Positions 1-6,316 of a stretch of 6,749 nucleotides of DNA are shown here, one piece after another. The stretch is from Nitrososphaerota archaeon (GTDB lineage: Archaea > Thermoproteota > Nitrososphaeria_A > Caldarchaeales > Wolframiiraptoraceae), in assembly GCA_021157985.1 (NCBI GenBank), contig JAGGVM010000083.1:1-6749 (forward strand), given 5' to 3'. Position 1 is the first letter of the stretch. Each line of letters begins with the position of its first letter. The position numbers were made by a program, and so were the translations under genes. Below the pieces are notes generated by a model. It ran no database searches, was not told where the DNA came from, and was given only the letters and a program-made list of their open reading frames with translations.

Positions 1-1
1 A

Positions 2-3000
2 GGGCTGCCGGAGCCGAGCGGCCCCATTAAGCCTGGACGCGTGTTGATAAGCGAGGTGAAGTATCTCAGCGATCCCGCTTCTCCGGAGTTCGTGGAGCTA
101 TACGTCTTAGATTCGGGTGGGCTGGATCTCGGGGGATGGTATCTAACGACCTTCGACGGAGATGAGGTCAGGCTTCCAGCGATCACGGGTCTCAGAGATT
201 TCTCCTACGTCTTAGTGGTTTTCGGAGCAGGTGAAGACGATCTCGATGCATCGGATGGAGTGGCCACGGTTTACCTCGAAGACGTGGAAGATGTTTTGGA
301 CGACGGCGGAGACGAGGTCGCTCTCTACGACTCGAACGACAATCTCCGTGACTACGTCAGGTACTCGGGTGGAAACGGAGATCCCGTTCTCGGAGGGTGG
401 CGGAGAGATGATCCAGGCCCTGAAGCAAGACGCGGCGAATCCATTCAGCTTTTGGGAGAAGATGTAAACGATAGTTCTAATTGGGTTTCTTCTTCGCCGA
501 GCGGGGGGCTTCCCAACGTCGTGGAATTCAAGCTCGATGAGCAGCTATCGGTAGTACTGCATAACGGGAGGCATAACACCACGTACGTCGAGAGGCTTCG
601 AGGAGTGGAATTCAAATTTACTCCGCGCCCCGGCGTAACCAATTCTCAGCTCAGGAAAATCGGGGACTTCTTCAAGAACGCTTGGAGATTCCTGAAAAAG
701 GAAGGCTACAACCTGCCTCAAGCCGCGGCGGATGGAAAGGTTCACGTGATCGTTTCGAAGGCGGCTTCAACTAAGGATGCGGGCGGAGGGACCTCGAGGA
801 ACGGCGTGATCCAGCTGGACATCTCCGGAGTGGACGAGATCGACCAGCAGATCATCACTCACGAGTTTATGCACCTCGTCCAAGCGCGGACGCAGAGGGA
901 TAAATCCGGGAGGAGCTACATGAGGTGGAATCCCAACGGGTTCGGCATATTCTTAGACGAAGGATACGCGGAGTACTATGGATATAAGAAATTAGCGGAG
1001 GAGAAGGGATTAGGCTGGCGCGCCGTTTTAGATAAGTTCGAAAGAGAAGGATTAGGTGGACTCGGAGCGTTTCAATCCGATATTAACATATTCACGGGGT
1101 GGCCTGAAAGGGGATGGGGCAGATACACGTCCGCTTTCCTCTTCACGAAGATGATAGCGGATAACTTCGGGCAACGGGTCCTCGTAGGGCTCTATCAGGG
1201 AATAAAGAACTACGGGGAATGGAACAGACGCGACCCCGGGGACTCCATAGGAATAGACAGGGTGAACCATTTCCTCGAATACGAGTTCCTCCTGATGAAA
1301 AACGATATTCCGTACACGGACTTCATCCAGCTATACTACAAGTGGGTTCAAGAAAACTATCTCGACGGAGAGTTCGGCGGAGACGAGATGTATAAGGGGA
1401 TCTCATTTCAGGCACAGGCCTACGAGGTGGTCTACCGCGGAGGAAGAATGGTCATCGACCGGGATCTCAGAAGCCAGGAGATGGACGGCGAAGCTCTTCC
1501 TCCAGCTAATAAGCCAGGTCCCCCGACGGATAGGGCGGATCTCGTCGAGTGGGGCGTCGATTACCTGAGGATAAAGGTGGAGACGGATAAATGCTTCAAG
1601 ATAAGGTTCGACGGCGACGACCGCGGAAGGTTCTACGTCAAGGCGATTCAGATCAAGGAGAAAGGCGGTAAACGGTTCTACGACGAGGAGGTCATGGCCC
1701 TGGATCAGAAGACGCAGAGCGGCGTGATAATCAAGCAGGATCCGAAGAAGATGGGGCTTCAGGAAGTCGTCTTGGTCATGGCCCGGCTCGGAAGACCGTG
1801 GGGAGACAGGCTTGGGGGAAGGCTTCCCTACGTCGTCGTGATCGAGCAGGTCGAGAAATCTCCGCCGAAGCCGGCTCCAGGATACAGGCTTTCAGGATAC
1901 GTCTATGTCAAGAACTTCACCGTCGTGGAGTGGTGGACTGAGCAGCCGAAGAACGAGACCTCGATAACCCTGAGCGGATACAAGATTTCATCGAGCGAGC
2001 TGACGATCGAGAAAGGCCAGGTTAAATCGAGCGAGATCGAGACCTATCTCTACGAAAAGAAGAAGCCCGAAACTCTTGAGAAATTCGAGTTCAAATGCCC
2101 GATTGCTCCCGAAGGATTTGAGCTCAAGGGTAAAACGCTCGTCAAGAACTTCCAGCTCGTCGAAGCCTGGGGTGAGGAGGCGCCGTCAGCCGGAGGCTTC
2201 ATCTACCTCGAGTCGAAAATCGTCGTCGTAAACTATACTCTCCGAGAGGACTGGATCCTAACCTGCGTCTACGAGCCCGTCGAGCTTCCAAAGCCGCAGA
2301 AGAAAGCGGAAGAATTCCTATGCCCCCTGCCTAAGGAGGGATTCGAGCTAACGGGTTACTCGCATATGAAAGACTTCGTCCTCGTCGAGAGCTGGGGAGA
2401 GCAGAACCCGAGCCCCGAAGGATACGTCTACGTCAGAAGCAACTCGACCGTGAAAGACTACGTCTTAGTGAGCGATGAAGTATGGACGTGCACCTATGAG
2501 CCGATCGGATGGAAGAAGCCGGACCTCTCAGTAAACATATTCTACGAAGGCGAAACTCCCAAGGTCGGCGAGCTCGTCCCGATAACCGTGACCGTTAAGA
2601 ACCTTGGAGACGACGCTACGAGAGATGCAACGCTTCTAGAGCTATACGTCGACGGAAAACGGGTAGCCGAAGAAGAGATTCCAGCCGGGTTGAAGGTCGG
2701 AGAAGAACTACGATTCAATTATAAGCTTACCTTCGACGAAGCCGGAGAGCATAAGATCAAGGCCGTGGTCGATTCGATAAACTGGATAATAGAGAAAGAC
2801 GAAGACAACAATGTCGACGAACTCGTGCTCGCAGTCACGGGCCTGCCGGACCTGACCGTGGAGTGGGTGCAGGTTCCTTCTCAAACCTTCGGCTGGATGC
2901 CGGTGAAGATAAGCTTCAAGGTGAAGAACACGGGAACGGATTCGGCCTACAATTTCACGGTGAGCTTCGAGTGCACGGGCTACGCGGTCTGCAATCCTCC

Positions 3001-3523
3001 GTTCAAGTCCTGGAAGGTCCTCGCGCTCGCTCCGGGAGAAGAGAAGACCTTCAGCTTAGATGTAGTTTTCCCACCGGAGGGGCTCTATACCGTAAGGGCG
3101 ATAGCCGATATAGACGAAGTAGTGAAGGAGTCGAACGAGGAGAACAACGTCATCGAATTCCTCGTCCAAGTGCTTCCACCGCCGCTCCCGGATCTCGCAA
3201 TCGAGCAAGCGAGCTACGAGATAACGGTCACATACGTAGGAGAAACAGCCACCTCTCACATAAAAGTCAATATGACGATCATAAACTTCGGCGTCGACGT
3301 CAATGAAAGCTTCCTCTGCAGAATAATGCTAGGCGGGCTCCTTCTAGGAGAAGAAACAGTGCCGGGTCTCAGGAAGGGAGAAATCTATACGATCACAATG
3401 GAGGTAACGGTCAACGGGGACGTGAGAGGGATGATGCTCCGGTACATCGTGGACGCCGCGAACGCGATAGAGGAAGAAGATGAGGAAAATAACGTGGCAA
3501 CATTGGTAATAAAACGCGGTTAA
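2..3523 (+). CDS. Large secreted zinc metallopeptidase with lamin-tail, tandem-repeat and CARDB domains (5' partial)
   Basis: Likely an extracellular or cell-surface protease. The frame is open to the window edge (upstream residues GLPEPSGPIKPGR), so the GTG at 41 is probably not the true start, and any signal peptide lies outside. Numbering from 41: residues 1-160 resemble a lamin-tail domain (EFVELY, then LGGWYL, ending SNWVSSSPSGGLPN). Residues ~165-460 hold the protease, with zinc motif HEFMH (H274, E275, H278) and FLDEGYAEY supplying the probable third ligand E307, as in gluzincin/M30-like enzymes. Residues ~490-605 are beta-rich and unassigned. Residues 611-826 form three ~75-residue repeats. 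Residues 827-932, 936-1045 and 1050-1158 are three CARDB domains, each opening with PDL and closing with an acidic stretch plus NNV. No C-terminal membrane anchor is seen. The substrate is unknown. Protease and CARDB calls are firm; the lamin-tail call is likely; the exact peptidase family is uncertain. Confidence 0.9.
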   Translation, partial: GLPEPSGPIKPGRVLISEVKYLSDPASPEFVELYVLDSGGLDLGGWYLTTFDGDEVRLPAITGLRDFSYVLVVFGAGEDDLDASDGVATVYLEDVEDVLDDGGDEVALYDSNDNLRDYVRYSGGNGDPVLGGWRRDDPGPEARRGESIQLLGEDVNDSSNWVSSSPSGGLPNVVEFKLDEQLSVVLHNGRHNTTYVERLRGVEFKFTPRPGVTNSQLRKIGDFFKNAWRFLKKEGYNLPQAAADGKVHVIVSKAASTKDAGGGTSRNGVIQLDISGVDEIDQQIITHEFMHLVQARTQRDKSGRSYMRWNPNGFGIFLDEGYAEYYGYKKLAEEKGLGWRAVLDKFEREGLGGLGAFQSDINIFTGWPERGWGRYTSAFLFTKMIADNFGQRVLVGLYQGIKNYGEWNRRDPGDSIGIDRVNHFLEYEFLLMKNDIPYTDFIQLYYKWVQENYLDGEFGGDEMYKGISFQAQAYEVVYRGGRMVIDRDLRSQEMDGEALPPANKPGPPTDRADLVEWGVDYLRIKVETDKCFKIRFDGDDRGRFYVKAIQIKEKGGKRFYDEEVMALDQKTQSGVIIKQDPKKMGLQEVVLVMARLGRPWGDRLGGRLPYVVVIEQVEKSPPKPAPGYRLSGYVYVKNFTVVEWWTEQPKNETSITLSGYKISSSELTIEKGQVKSSEIETYLYEKKKPETLEKFEFKCPIAPEGFELKGKTLVKNFQLVEAWGEEAPSAGGFIYLESKIVVVNYTLREDWILTCVYEPVELPKPQKKAEEFLCPLPKEGFELTGYSHMKDFVLVESWGEQNPSPEGYVYVRSNSTVKDYVLVSDEVWTCTYEPIGWKKPDLSVNIFYEGETPKVGELVPITVTVKNLGDDATRDATLLELYVDGKRVAEEEIPAGLKVGEELRFNYKLTFDEAGEHKIKAVVDSINWIIEKDEDNNVDELVLAVTGLPDLTVEWVQVPSQTFGWMPVKISFKVKNTGTDSAYNFTVSFECTGYAVCNPPFKSWKVLALAPGEEKTFSLDVVFPPEGLYTVRAIADIDEVVKESNEENNVIEFLVQVLPPPLPDLAIEQASYEITVTYVGETATSHIKVNMTIINFGVDVNESFLCRIMLGGLLLGEETVPGLRKGEIYTITMEVTVNGDVRGMMLRYIVDAANAIEEEDEENNVATLVIKRG
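1871..2518 (+). repeat. Three tandem ~75-residue protein repeats inside the metallopeptidase
   Basis: Units cover residues 611-686, 687-761 and 762-826 of the protease. Shared landmarks are GYRLSGYVYVKNFTVVEWW, GFELKGKTLVKNFQLVEAWG and GFELTGYSHMKDFVLVESWG. Each is followed about 30 residues later by a weaker related strand pair (for example GYVYVRSNSTVKDYVLV), so each unit itself looks like a duplicated half-unit. Units 2 and 3 each end in a TC-x-YEP segment (TCVYEP, TCTYEP); the same place in unit 1 reads TYLYEK. The repeats diverge at the DNA level, so they are old. The fold is unknown to me; a beta-rich spacer or binding module between the catalytic part and the CARDB domains is inferred. 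Confidence 0.75.
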
Positions 3524-3530
3524 CAAACCT

Positions 3531-3558
3531 TCCTTCAATCTTTTTCTGCGATGTTTTC
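3531..3558 (+). terminator. Pyrimidine/T-rich terminator candidate after the metallopeptidase gene
   Basis: The 35-bp gap between the convergent protease and PINA genes is pyrimidine-rich on the + strand, with a T5 run (3541-3545) and a T4 run (3554-3557). Archaeal RNA polymerase terminates at such U-tracts without a required hairpin. No stable stem is visible. The minus strand is purine-rich here, so the PINA transcript would have to end further on, inside the protease gene (a short T-run lies near 3510-3516 on that strand). Confidence 0.45.
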
Positions 3559-5076
3559 TCAGCGTGGGAAGGCTTCGACATTGATTTTGTATTTTTTCGC
3601 GATCTTCAGGAGCTTGTTCTGGCATTTCCTTATGTAGGTTCTGTAGTAGCGCTCGGGGATATAGATCCTGATGACGTTTCCGTCTTCCTCGATCCTGAAG
3701 TCGGGGATGTACTCGTGGAGAACGTTCGAGATCTTGTGAGCGGGCTTGCTGAGCTCGCTTACCTTCCCCTTCTTCAGCGGTACGACGAAGTTCCTCTCGC
3801 CGAAGACGTATAGCTCGAACTTCGGCTCATCCGTGAGGAAGTCCTTGACTATGACTGTCGGCCTCGCCAGATCGGCTCTCTTCAACCCCGCTGGAACTTT
3901 CACGGTCATCTCGAGGGTATAGATCTCGGAGACCTCTCCCTTATCCATGAATATGACTGTGTCAACGACCGAGGGCAAGACGCCTATATCGACCTTGTTC
4001 GCTATCCTCTGGATCGCGTCGATCGGGGTGGTCGCGTGGATAACCCCTATCATGCCTATTCCCGCGAGCCTCAAGTCTATGAATAGGCCGAAGTCCTCCG
4101 AGCCCCTGACCTCGTCGAAGATCGTGTAATCCGGTCTGCTCAGTAACAATACGTCGTGGAGCTCGTCCTGCTTCGAGGCAGACTTAGAATACTGGGTTAT
4201 CTCGGCAGATACTCGAAGATCCCGCGGGCTCTCAATCGTCTTAACTATCTTATTCAGGGACCTGTAGTGCTCGGCGAGGGCCTGGGCGAACGTGGACTTT
4301 CCCATTCCAGGCGGCCCGGCTATCAGGATTCCCTCGGCTTGGAGCTCCAGTCTCTCGATCACCTTCATCGGCAGGTTGTAGTCGGCTAGGCTCTTCTTAA
4401 TAATCGGCTTGACTATCGTGAGCTCGAATCCATCCGAGAACGGAGGCCTCGTGGCGACGACCCTGAAATCCCTCAGCTGGAAAATCTTGACCCCAGGCTT
4501 ATCTACCTCGAGGAACGCCTCAGTTCCAAGCGCGCTATAGGCTTCTTTCATGAGGTGGGCGAGGATAAGCTCCATTTCTTCCCGGGTCATCGGCCTGTCG
4601 GAGATCTCGTCGAGCCTCCAGCTCCTAGGAGAGCCGCGCTTAACCCTCGGAGGAAGTCCCTCCTTCAGGTGGACGCTCATAACAGACTCTGTGAAGAGCT
4701 CGTGGACGTTCAGAGGCGGCGGCGGAAGCTCGTATACGACCTCGATTCCAAGCGAGTCAGCGATCTTCGCGGTCACGGGGTCGCATGTGACCAGCTTCCC
4801 CCTCCTCTTCTTGATCTCGTTGAGAACCGTTAATCGGCCTCCGTTCATCTCCCTTCCAACGAACTCCAGCTCCACCCCTTTCTCCTTGCACGCCTCGGAG
4901 AGCTTTTCAAGCCCCTCGATCCCCAAAGTATCTCCCTCGGATGCCTGGTTCTCCGCCTCGGCCAGGATCTGCCGATGGACGCATATCTTTCCCCGAATGA
5001 GCCCAGCTTCCACTAGGCTTGCAACTGCCTTGAGTTGGATCGCCGACAGATCCGGGAAGTAAAGCTCTCCACTCAT
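3559..5076 (-). CDS. PINA-type ATPase: PIN domain, VirB11/PilT-like motor, KH-like tail
   Basis: 505 residues, close to the usual size of archaeal PINA. In Sulfolobus the family is reported as a hexameric ATPase that works with the resolvase Hjc on Holliday junctions. Residues 1-115 are a PIN fold with D9, E40 and D99 at expected acidic positions. The motor spans ~215-390: Walker A GPPGMGKST (254-262, K260), Walker B PDYTIFDE (D321, E322), and GVIHATT with the His-box H347. Residues ~440-505 form a KH-like domain. The motor motifs are intact. The third PIN acid, expected near residues 80-82, reads GRL, and the KH GxxG loop reads RKCQ at 483-486, so both accessory domains look degenerate. ATG at 5076 is chosen because the PIN fold starts at once (YFPDLSAI). 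The gene is convergent with the protease and divergent from uS11. Family call firm; conserved function in this divergent copy less sure. Confidence 0.92.
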   Translation of the reverse strand: MSGELYFPDLSAIQLKAVASLVEAGLIRGKICVHRQILAEAENQASEGDTLGIEGLEKLSEACKEKGVELEFVGREMNGGRLTVLNEIKKRRGKLVTCDPVTAKIADSLGIEVVYELPPPPLNVHELFTESVMSVHLKEGLPPRVKRGSPRSWRLDEISDRPMTREEMELILAHLMKEAYSALGTEAFLEVDKPGVKIFQLRDFRVVATRPPFSDGFELTIVKPIIKKSLADYNLPMKVIERLELQAEGILIAGPPGMGKSTFAQALAEHYRSLNKIVKTIESPRDLRVSAEITQYSKSASKQDELHDVLLLSRPDYTIFDEVRGSEDFGLFIDLRLAGIGMIGVIHATTPIDAIQRIANKVDIGVLPSVVDTVIFMDKGEVSEIYTLEMTVKVPAGLKRADLARPTVIVKDFLTDEPKFELYVFGERNFVVPLKKGKVSELSKPAHKISNVLHEYIPDFRIEEDGNVIRIYIPERYYRTYIRKCQNKLLKIAKKYKINVEAFPR

Positions 5077-5120
5077 TTCCCTAAGCTACCCTTCTCCCCG
5101 CACAGCCTCAACTTCTCATC

Positions 5121-5128
5121 TAATAAAC
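5121..5128 (-). promoter_or_regulatory. Possible TATA box for the PINA gene
   Basis: On the minus strand this reads GTTTATTA. It would place transcription start about 20 nt before the PINA ATG at 5076, giving a short purine-rich leader (GGGGAGAAGGG, then AGGGA next to the ATG). The match is weak. The alternative is that the AT-rich block at 5157-5166 serves both directions. Confidence 0.35.
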
Positions 5129-5156
5129 TCTACGCGGAGATCCGGTTTCTCAAAGG

Positions 5157-5164
5157 TTAAATAT
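5157..5164 (+). promoter_or_regulatory. TATA box of the uS11 gene (leaderless)
   Basis: TTAAATAT, preceded by the purine-rich CAAAGG as a BRE-like element. The box centre is about 27 bp before the ATG at 5188, so initiation would fall on or right beside the start codon. This fits leaderless translation, and no Shine-Dalgarno is present in the bases between (GCCGAGAAGCCCGTTGA). Confidence 0.7.
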
Positions 5165-5187
5165 TGATAGGCCGAGAAGCCCGTTGA

Positions 5188-5670
5188 ATGAGCAGCCAAG
5201 TGCAGCAAGAAGTCAAGAAGGAGCCTAAGCAGCCTGAAGCCGAGAAACCCAAGCAAGAGCAGCGGCCGCAGCAAGCCGTGAAGAAGACCCTGAAATGGGG
5301 AGTAGTCCACATCTACTCCAGCTACAACAACATAATAGTCCACGTAACTGATCTAACGGGAGCCGAGACTATCGCCAGAGCCTCTGGAGGAATGTTCGTC
5401 GACGCTGGAAGACTCGAGCCAACACCTTACGCCGCGACGAGGGCGGCGAGCTACGCGATGGAAGTGGCCAAGCAGAAGGGGATAACCGCGGTTCACATCA
5501 AGGTCAGAGCTCCTGGAGGAGTGAAGGCCAGGACTCCTGGCCCTGGGACCCAGGCCGCCATCAGGGCTATAGCCCGATCGGGTGTTATGATAGGTAGGAT
5601 AGAGGATGTTACCCCGATTCCGCATGACTCCGTGAGGAGGAAGGGCGGGAGAAGGGGAAGAAGAGTCTAA
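5188..5670 (+). CDS. rps11: Small-subunit ribosomal protein uS11 (archaeal S11)
   Basis: Component of the 30S platform; the family binds 16S rRNA near the E site and mRNA exit. The core from residue 36 is nearly textbook: [65 protein letters not shown] and the basic tail [11 protein letters not shown]. At 160 residues it is longer than the ~130 typical of archaea. The extra length is a K/E/Q/P-rich N-terminal segment (residues 1-35) that looks disordered. The ATG at 5188 is supported by a TATA box at leaderless distance. The usual archaeal partners (rps13, rps4, an RNA polymerase subunit, rpl18e) are absent: PINA lies divergent on one side and arsR convergent on the other. The TAA stop overlaps the arsR stop on the opposite strand. 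Confidence 0.97.
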   Translation: MSSQVQQEVKKEPKQPEAEKPKQEQRPQQAVKKTLKWGVVHIYSSYNNIIVHVTDLTGAETIARASGGMFVDAGRLEPTPYAATRAASYAMEVAKQKGITAVHIKVRAPGGVKARTPGPGTQAAIRAIARSGVMIGRIEDVTPIPHDSVRRKGGRRGRRV

Positions 5671-6062
5671 GCAAGCTCGATTATTTTATCGATCATTCTC
5701 TGAACCTTTTTATCAGCTATCTTATAAAAAACCCATTTACCCTTCTTAATGGGTCTAATCAGCCCGGCTTCTCTCAGGAGCTTAAGATGATATGAGATAA
5801 GGGGTTGTCTCATGTTGAGCGCTTCCATAAGCTCGCAGACGCACAGGCTTTCCTTTTCTAGAAGCTTCAGAATCTTTATCCTGACTGGGTCCGAAACCGC
5901 CGAGAAAACTTTAGCTGCCTTTTCAGCTTTTTCAAGTTCTATTACATCTTCTGAAAGCTTTCTAAGCCTGCGCGCGTATTCTTCGGTGGTAACGCCTTCG
6001 ATCTTTTTCACCTTAAGAAGCCTAGTGACCCTACTTCTCGAGGCGCAGCCAGATTTCTTCAT
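5667..6062 (-). CDS. arsR: ArsR/SmtB-family winged-helix repressor with CVC metal-binding motif
   Basis: A dimeric transcription repressor that in this family leaves DNA when metal or metalloid binds. From the ATG at 6062 it has 131 residues; a TTG at 6071 would add three. Residues ~48-115 are the winged helix: [19 protein letters not shown], then [11 protein letters not shown], recognition helix [18 protein letters not shown] and wing [12 protein letters not shown] (C74, C76) is the helix-3 site used by As(III)/Cd/Pb sensors; the third cysteine of the classic ELCVCDLC motif is a methionine (M79) here. A lone N-terminal C6 sits in a basic stretch, [10 protein letters not shown], within a ~45-residue extension partly predicted as helix. 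No helix-5 histidine site is seen. The ATG is chosen because the TATA box at 6093-6100 puts initiation near 6068-6071. It is divergent from the DGC gene, which it may control. Family firm; ligand inferred. Confidence 0.9.
   Translation of the reverse strand: MKKSGCASRSRVTRLLKVKKIEGVTTEEYARRLRKLSEDVIELEKAEKAAKVFSAVSDPVRIKILKLLEKESLCVCELMEALNMRQPLISYHLKLLREAGLIRPIKKGKWVFYKIADKKVQRMIDKIIELA
5677..5711 (+). terminator. Possible uS11 terminator lying inside the 3' end of arsR
   Basis: Seven bases after the uS11 stop a small inverted repeat (TCGAT, 6-nt loop, ATCGA; 5677-5692) contains a T4 run, and a T5 run follows at 5707-5711. There is no intergenic DNA, so any uS11 termination signal must lie within the convergent arsR coding sequence. 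The stem is short and the call is tentative. Confidence 0.3.
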
Positions 6063-6071
6063 GAATCTCAA

Positions 6072-6095
6072 ATAAGCATCCTATAGCCCGCTTAT
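6072..6095. promoter_or_regulatory. 24-bp dyad over the arsR core promoter, candidate ArsR operator
   Basis: Reads ATAAGC, three bases, CTATAG, three bases, GCTTAT. Outer arms and central hexamer share one centre (between 6083 and 6084), so 18 of 24 positions obey the dyad. The length fits the two-major-groove sites bound by ArsR/SmtB dimers. It overlaps the minus-strand TATA box at 6093-6100 and fills the space to the predicted start of transcription, so a bound dimer would block initiation (autorepression, inferred). Confidence 0.6.
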
Positions 6096-6100
6096 AAAAA
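6093..6100 (-). promoter_or_regulatory. TATA box of arsR
   Basis: On the minus strand it reads TTTTTATA. Its centre is about 34 bp from the ATG at 6062 and 25 bp from the TTG at 6071, so the transcript would start at about the TTG and give the ATG a leader of only about 6-9 nt. No Shine-Dalgarno is visible, in keeping with a leaderless or near-leaderless mRNA. Confidence 0.6.
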
Positions 6101-6110
6101 ATAGGCCCTA

Positions 6111-6256
6111 AGATGAAGAAGTTGTGGAAAAACGAAATTCCCTAAGGTATCGTAGTCTTATTTACGCACAACACGTTTTCGCGCTGAATAAGCCTTGGCA
6201 TGCGTTCTTCGTTTTGTATCTTTTTCATCTCGAGATTCCGAAAAATTCAAGTTATT
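6111..6256. other. AT-rich divergent intergenic region with no recognised gene
   Basis: Together with the flanking promoter elements this makes about 270 bp between arsR and the DGC gene. I see no tRNA, no convincing C/D-box RNA and no coding sequence. The only recognisable element is one more copy of the operator half-site ATAAGC at 6188-6193, without its partner at the matching distance, followed by the short palindromes CCTTGG and GCATGC. A 28-codon minus-strand ORF (6228-6142) lacks support. Confidence 0.5.
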
Positions 6257-6269
6257 ACATATAAATGAA

Positions 6270-6277
6270 TTTAAATA
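6270..6277 (+). promoter_or_regulatory. Upstream TATA box of the DGC gene
   Basis: TTTAAATA preceded by the purine-rich AAATGAA, a fair BRE. Initiation would fall near 6300, giving a leader of about 30 nt that includes the Shine-Dalgarno. An identical octamer occurs 16 bp downstream. Confidence 0.5.
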
Positions 6278-6285
6278 TGTTTATC

Positions 6286-6293
6286 TTTAAATA
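6286..6293 (+). promoter_or_regulatory. Downstream TATA box of the DGC gene
   Basis: A second exact TTTAAATA. Initiation would fall near 6316, just ahead of the Shine-Dalgarno at 6317-6322, giving a leader of about 15 nt. The upstream BRE position (TTTATC) is poorer than that of the first box. Which box is used cannot be told from sequence. Confidence 0.5.
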
Positions 6294-6316
6294 CCGCCCA
6301 AAGAAGTACTGCGGAA

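Noticed and set aside
2863..3306. 147-residue + strand ORF inside the protease gene
   Set aside because: It overlaps two CARDB domains in another frame; its translation is low-complexity and R/S/G-rich with no recognisable motif. A shadow of the real frame.
4550..5062. 170-residue + strand ORF antisense to PINA
   Set aside because: The translation is serine-rich with no domain; the opposite strand encodes a well-conserved PIN/ATPase protein.
6063..6071. TTG start for arsR adding MRF
   Set aside because: It would lie right at the predicted transcription start; the ATG three codons on is the simpler start. Not excluded.
6110..6187. Possible C/D-box small RNA (AAGATGA ... CTGA)
   Set aside because: The C box is imperfect, the boxes are too far apart for archaeal C/D RNAs, and no C'/D' pair is seen between them.
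6142..6228. 28-codon minus-strand ORF starting MKKIQNEER in the arsR-DGC gap
   Set aside because: No Shine-Dalgarno, no clear TATA at proper distance and no recognisable peptide; an ORF this short is expected by chance.
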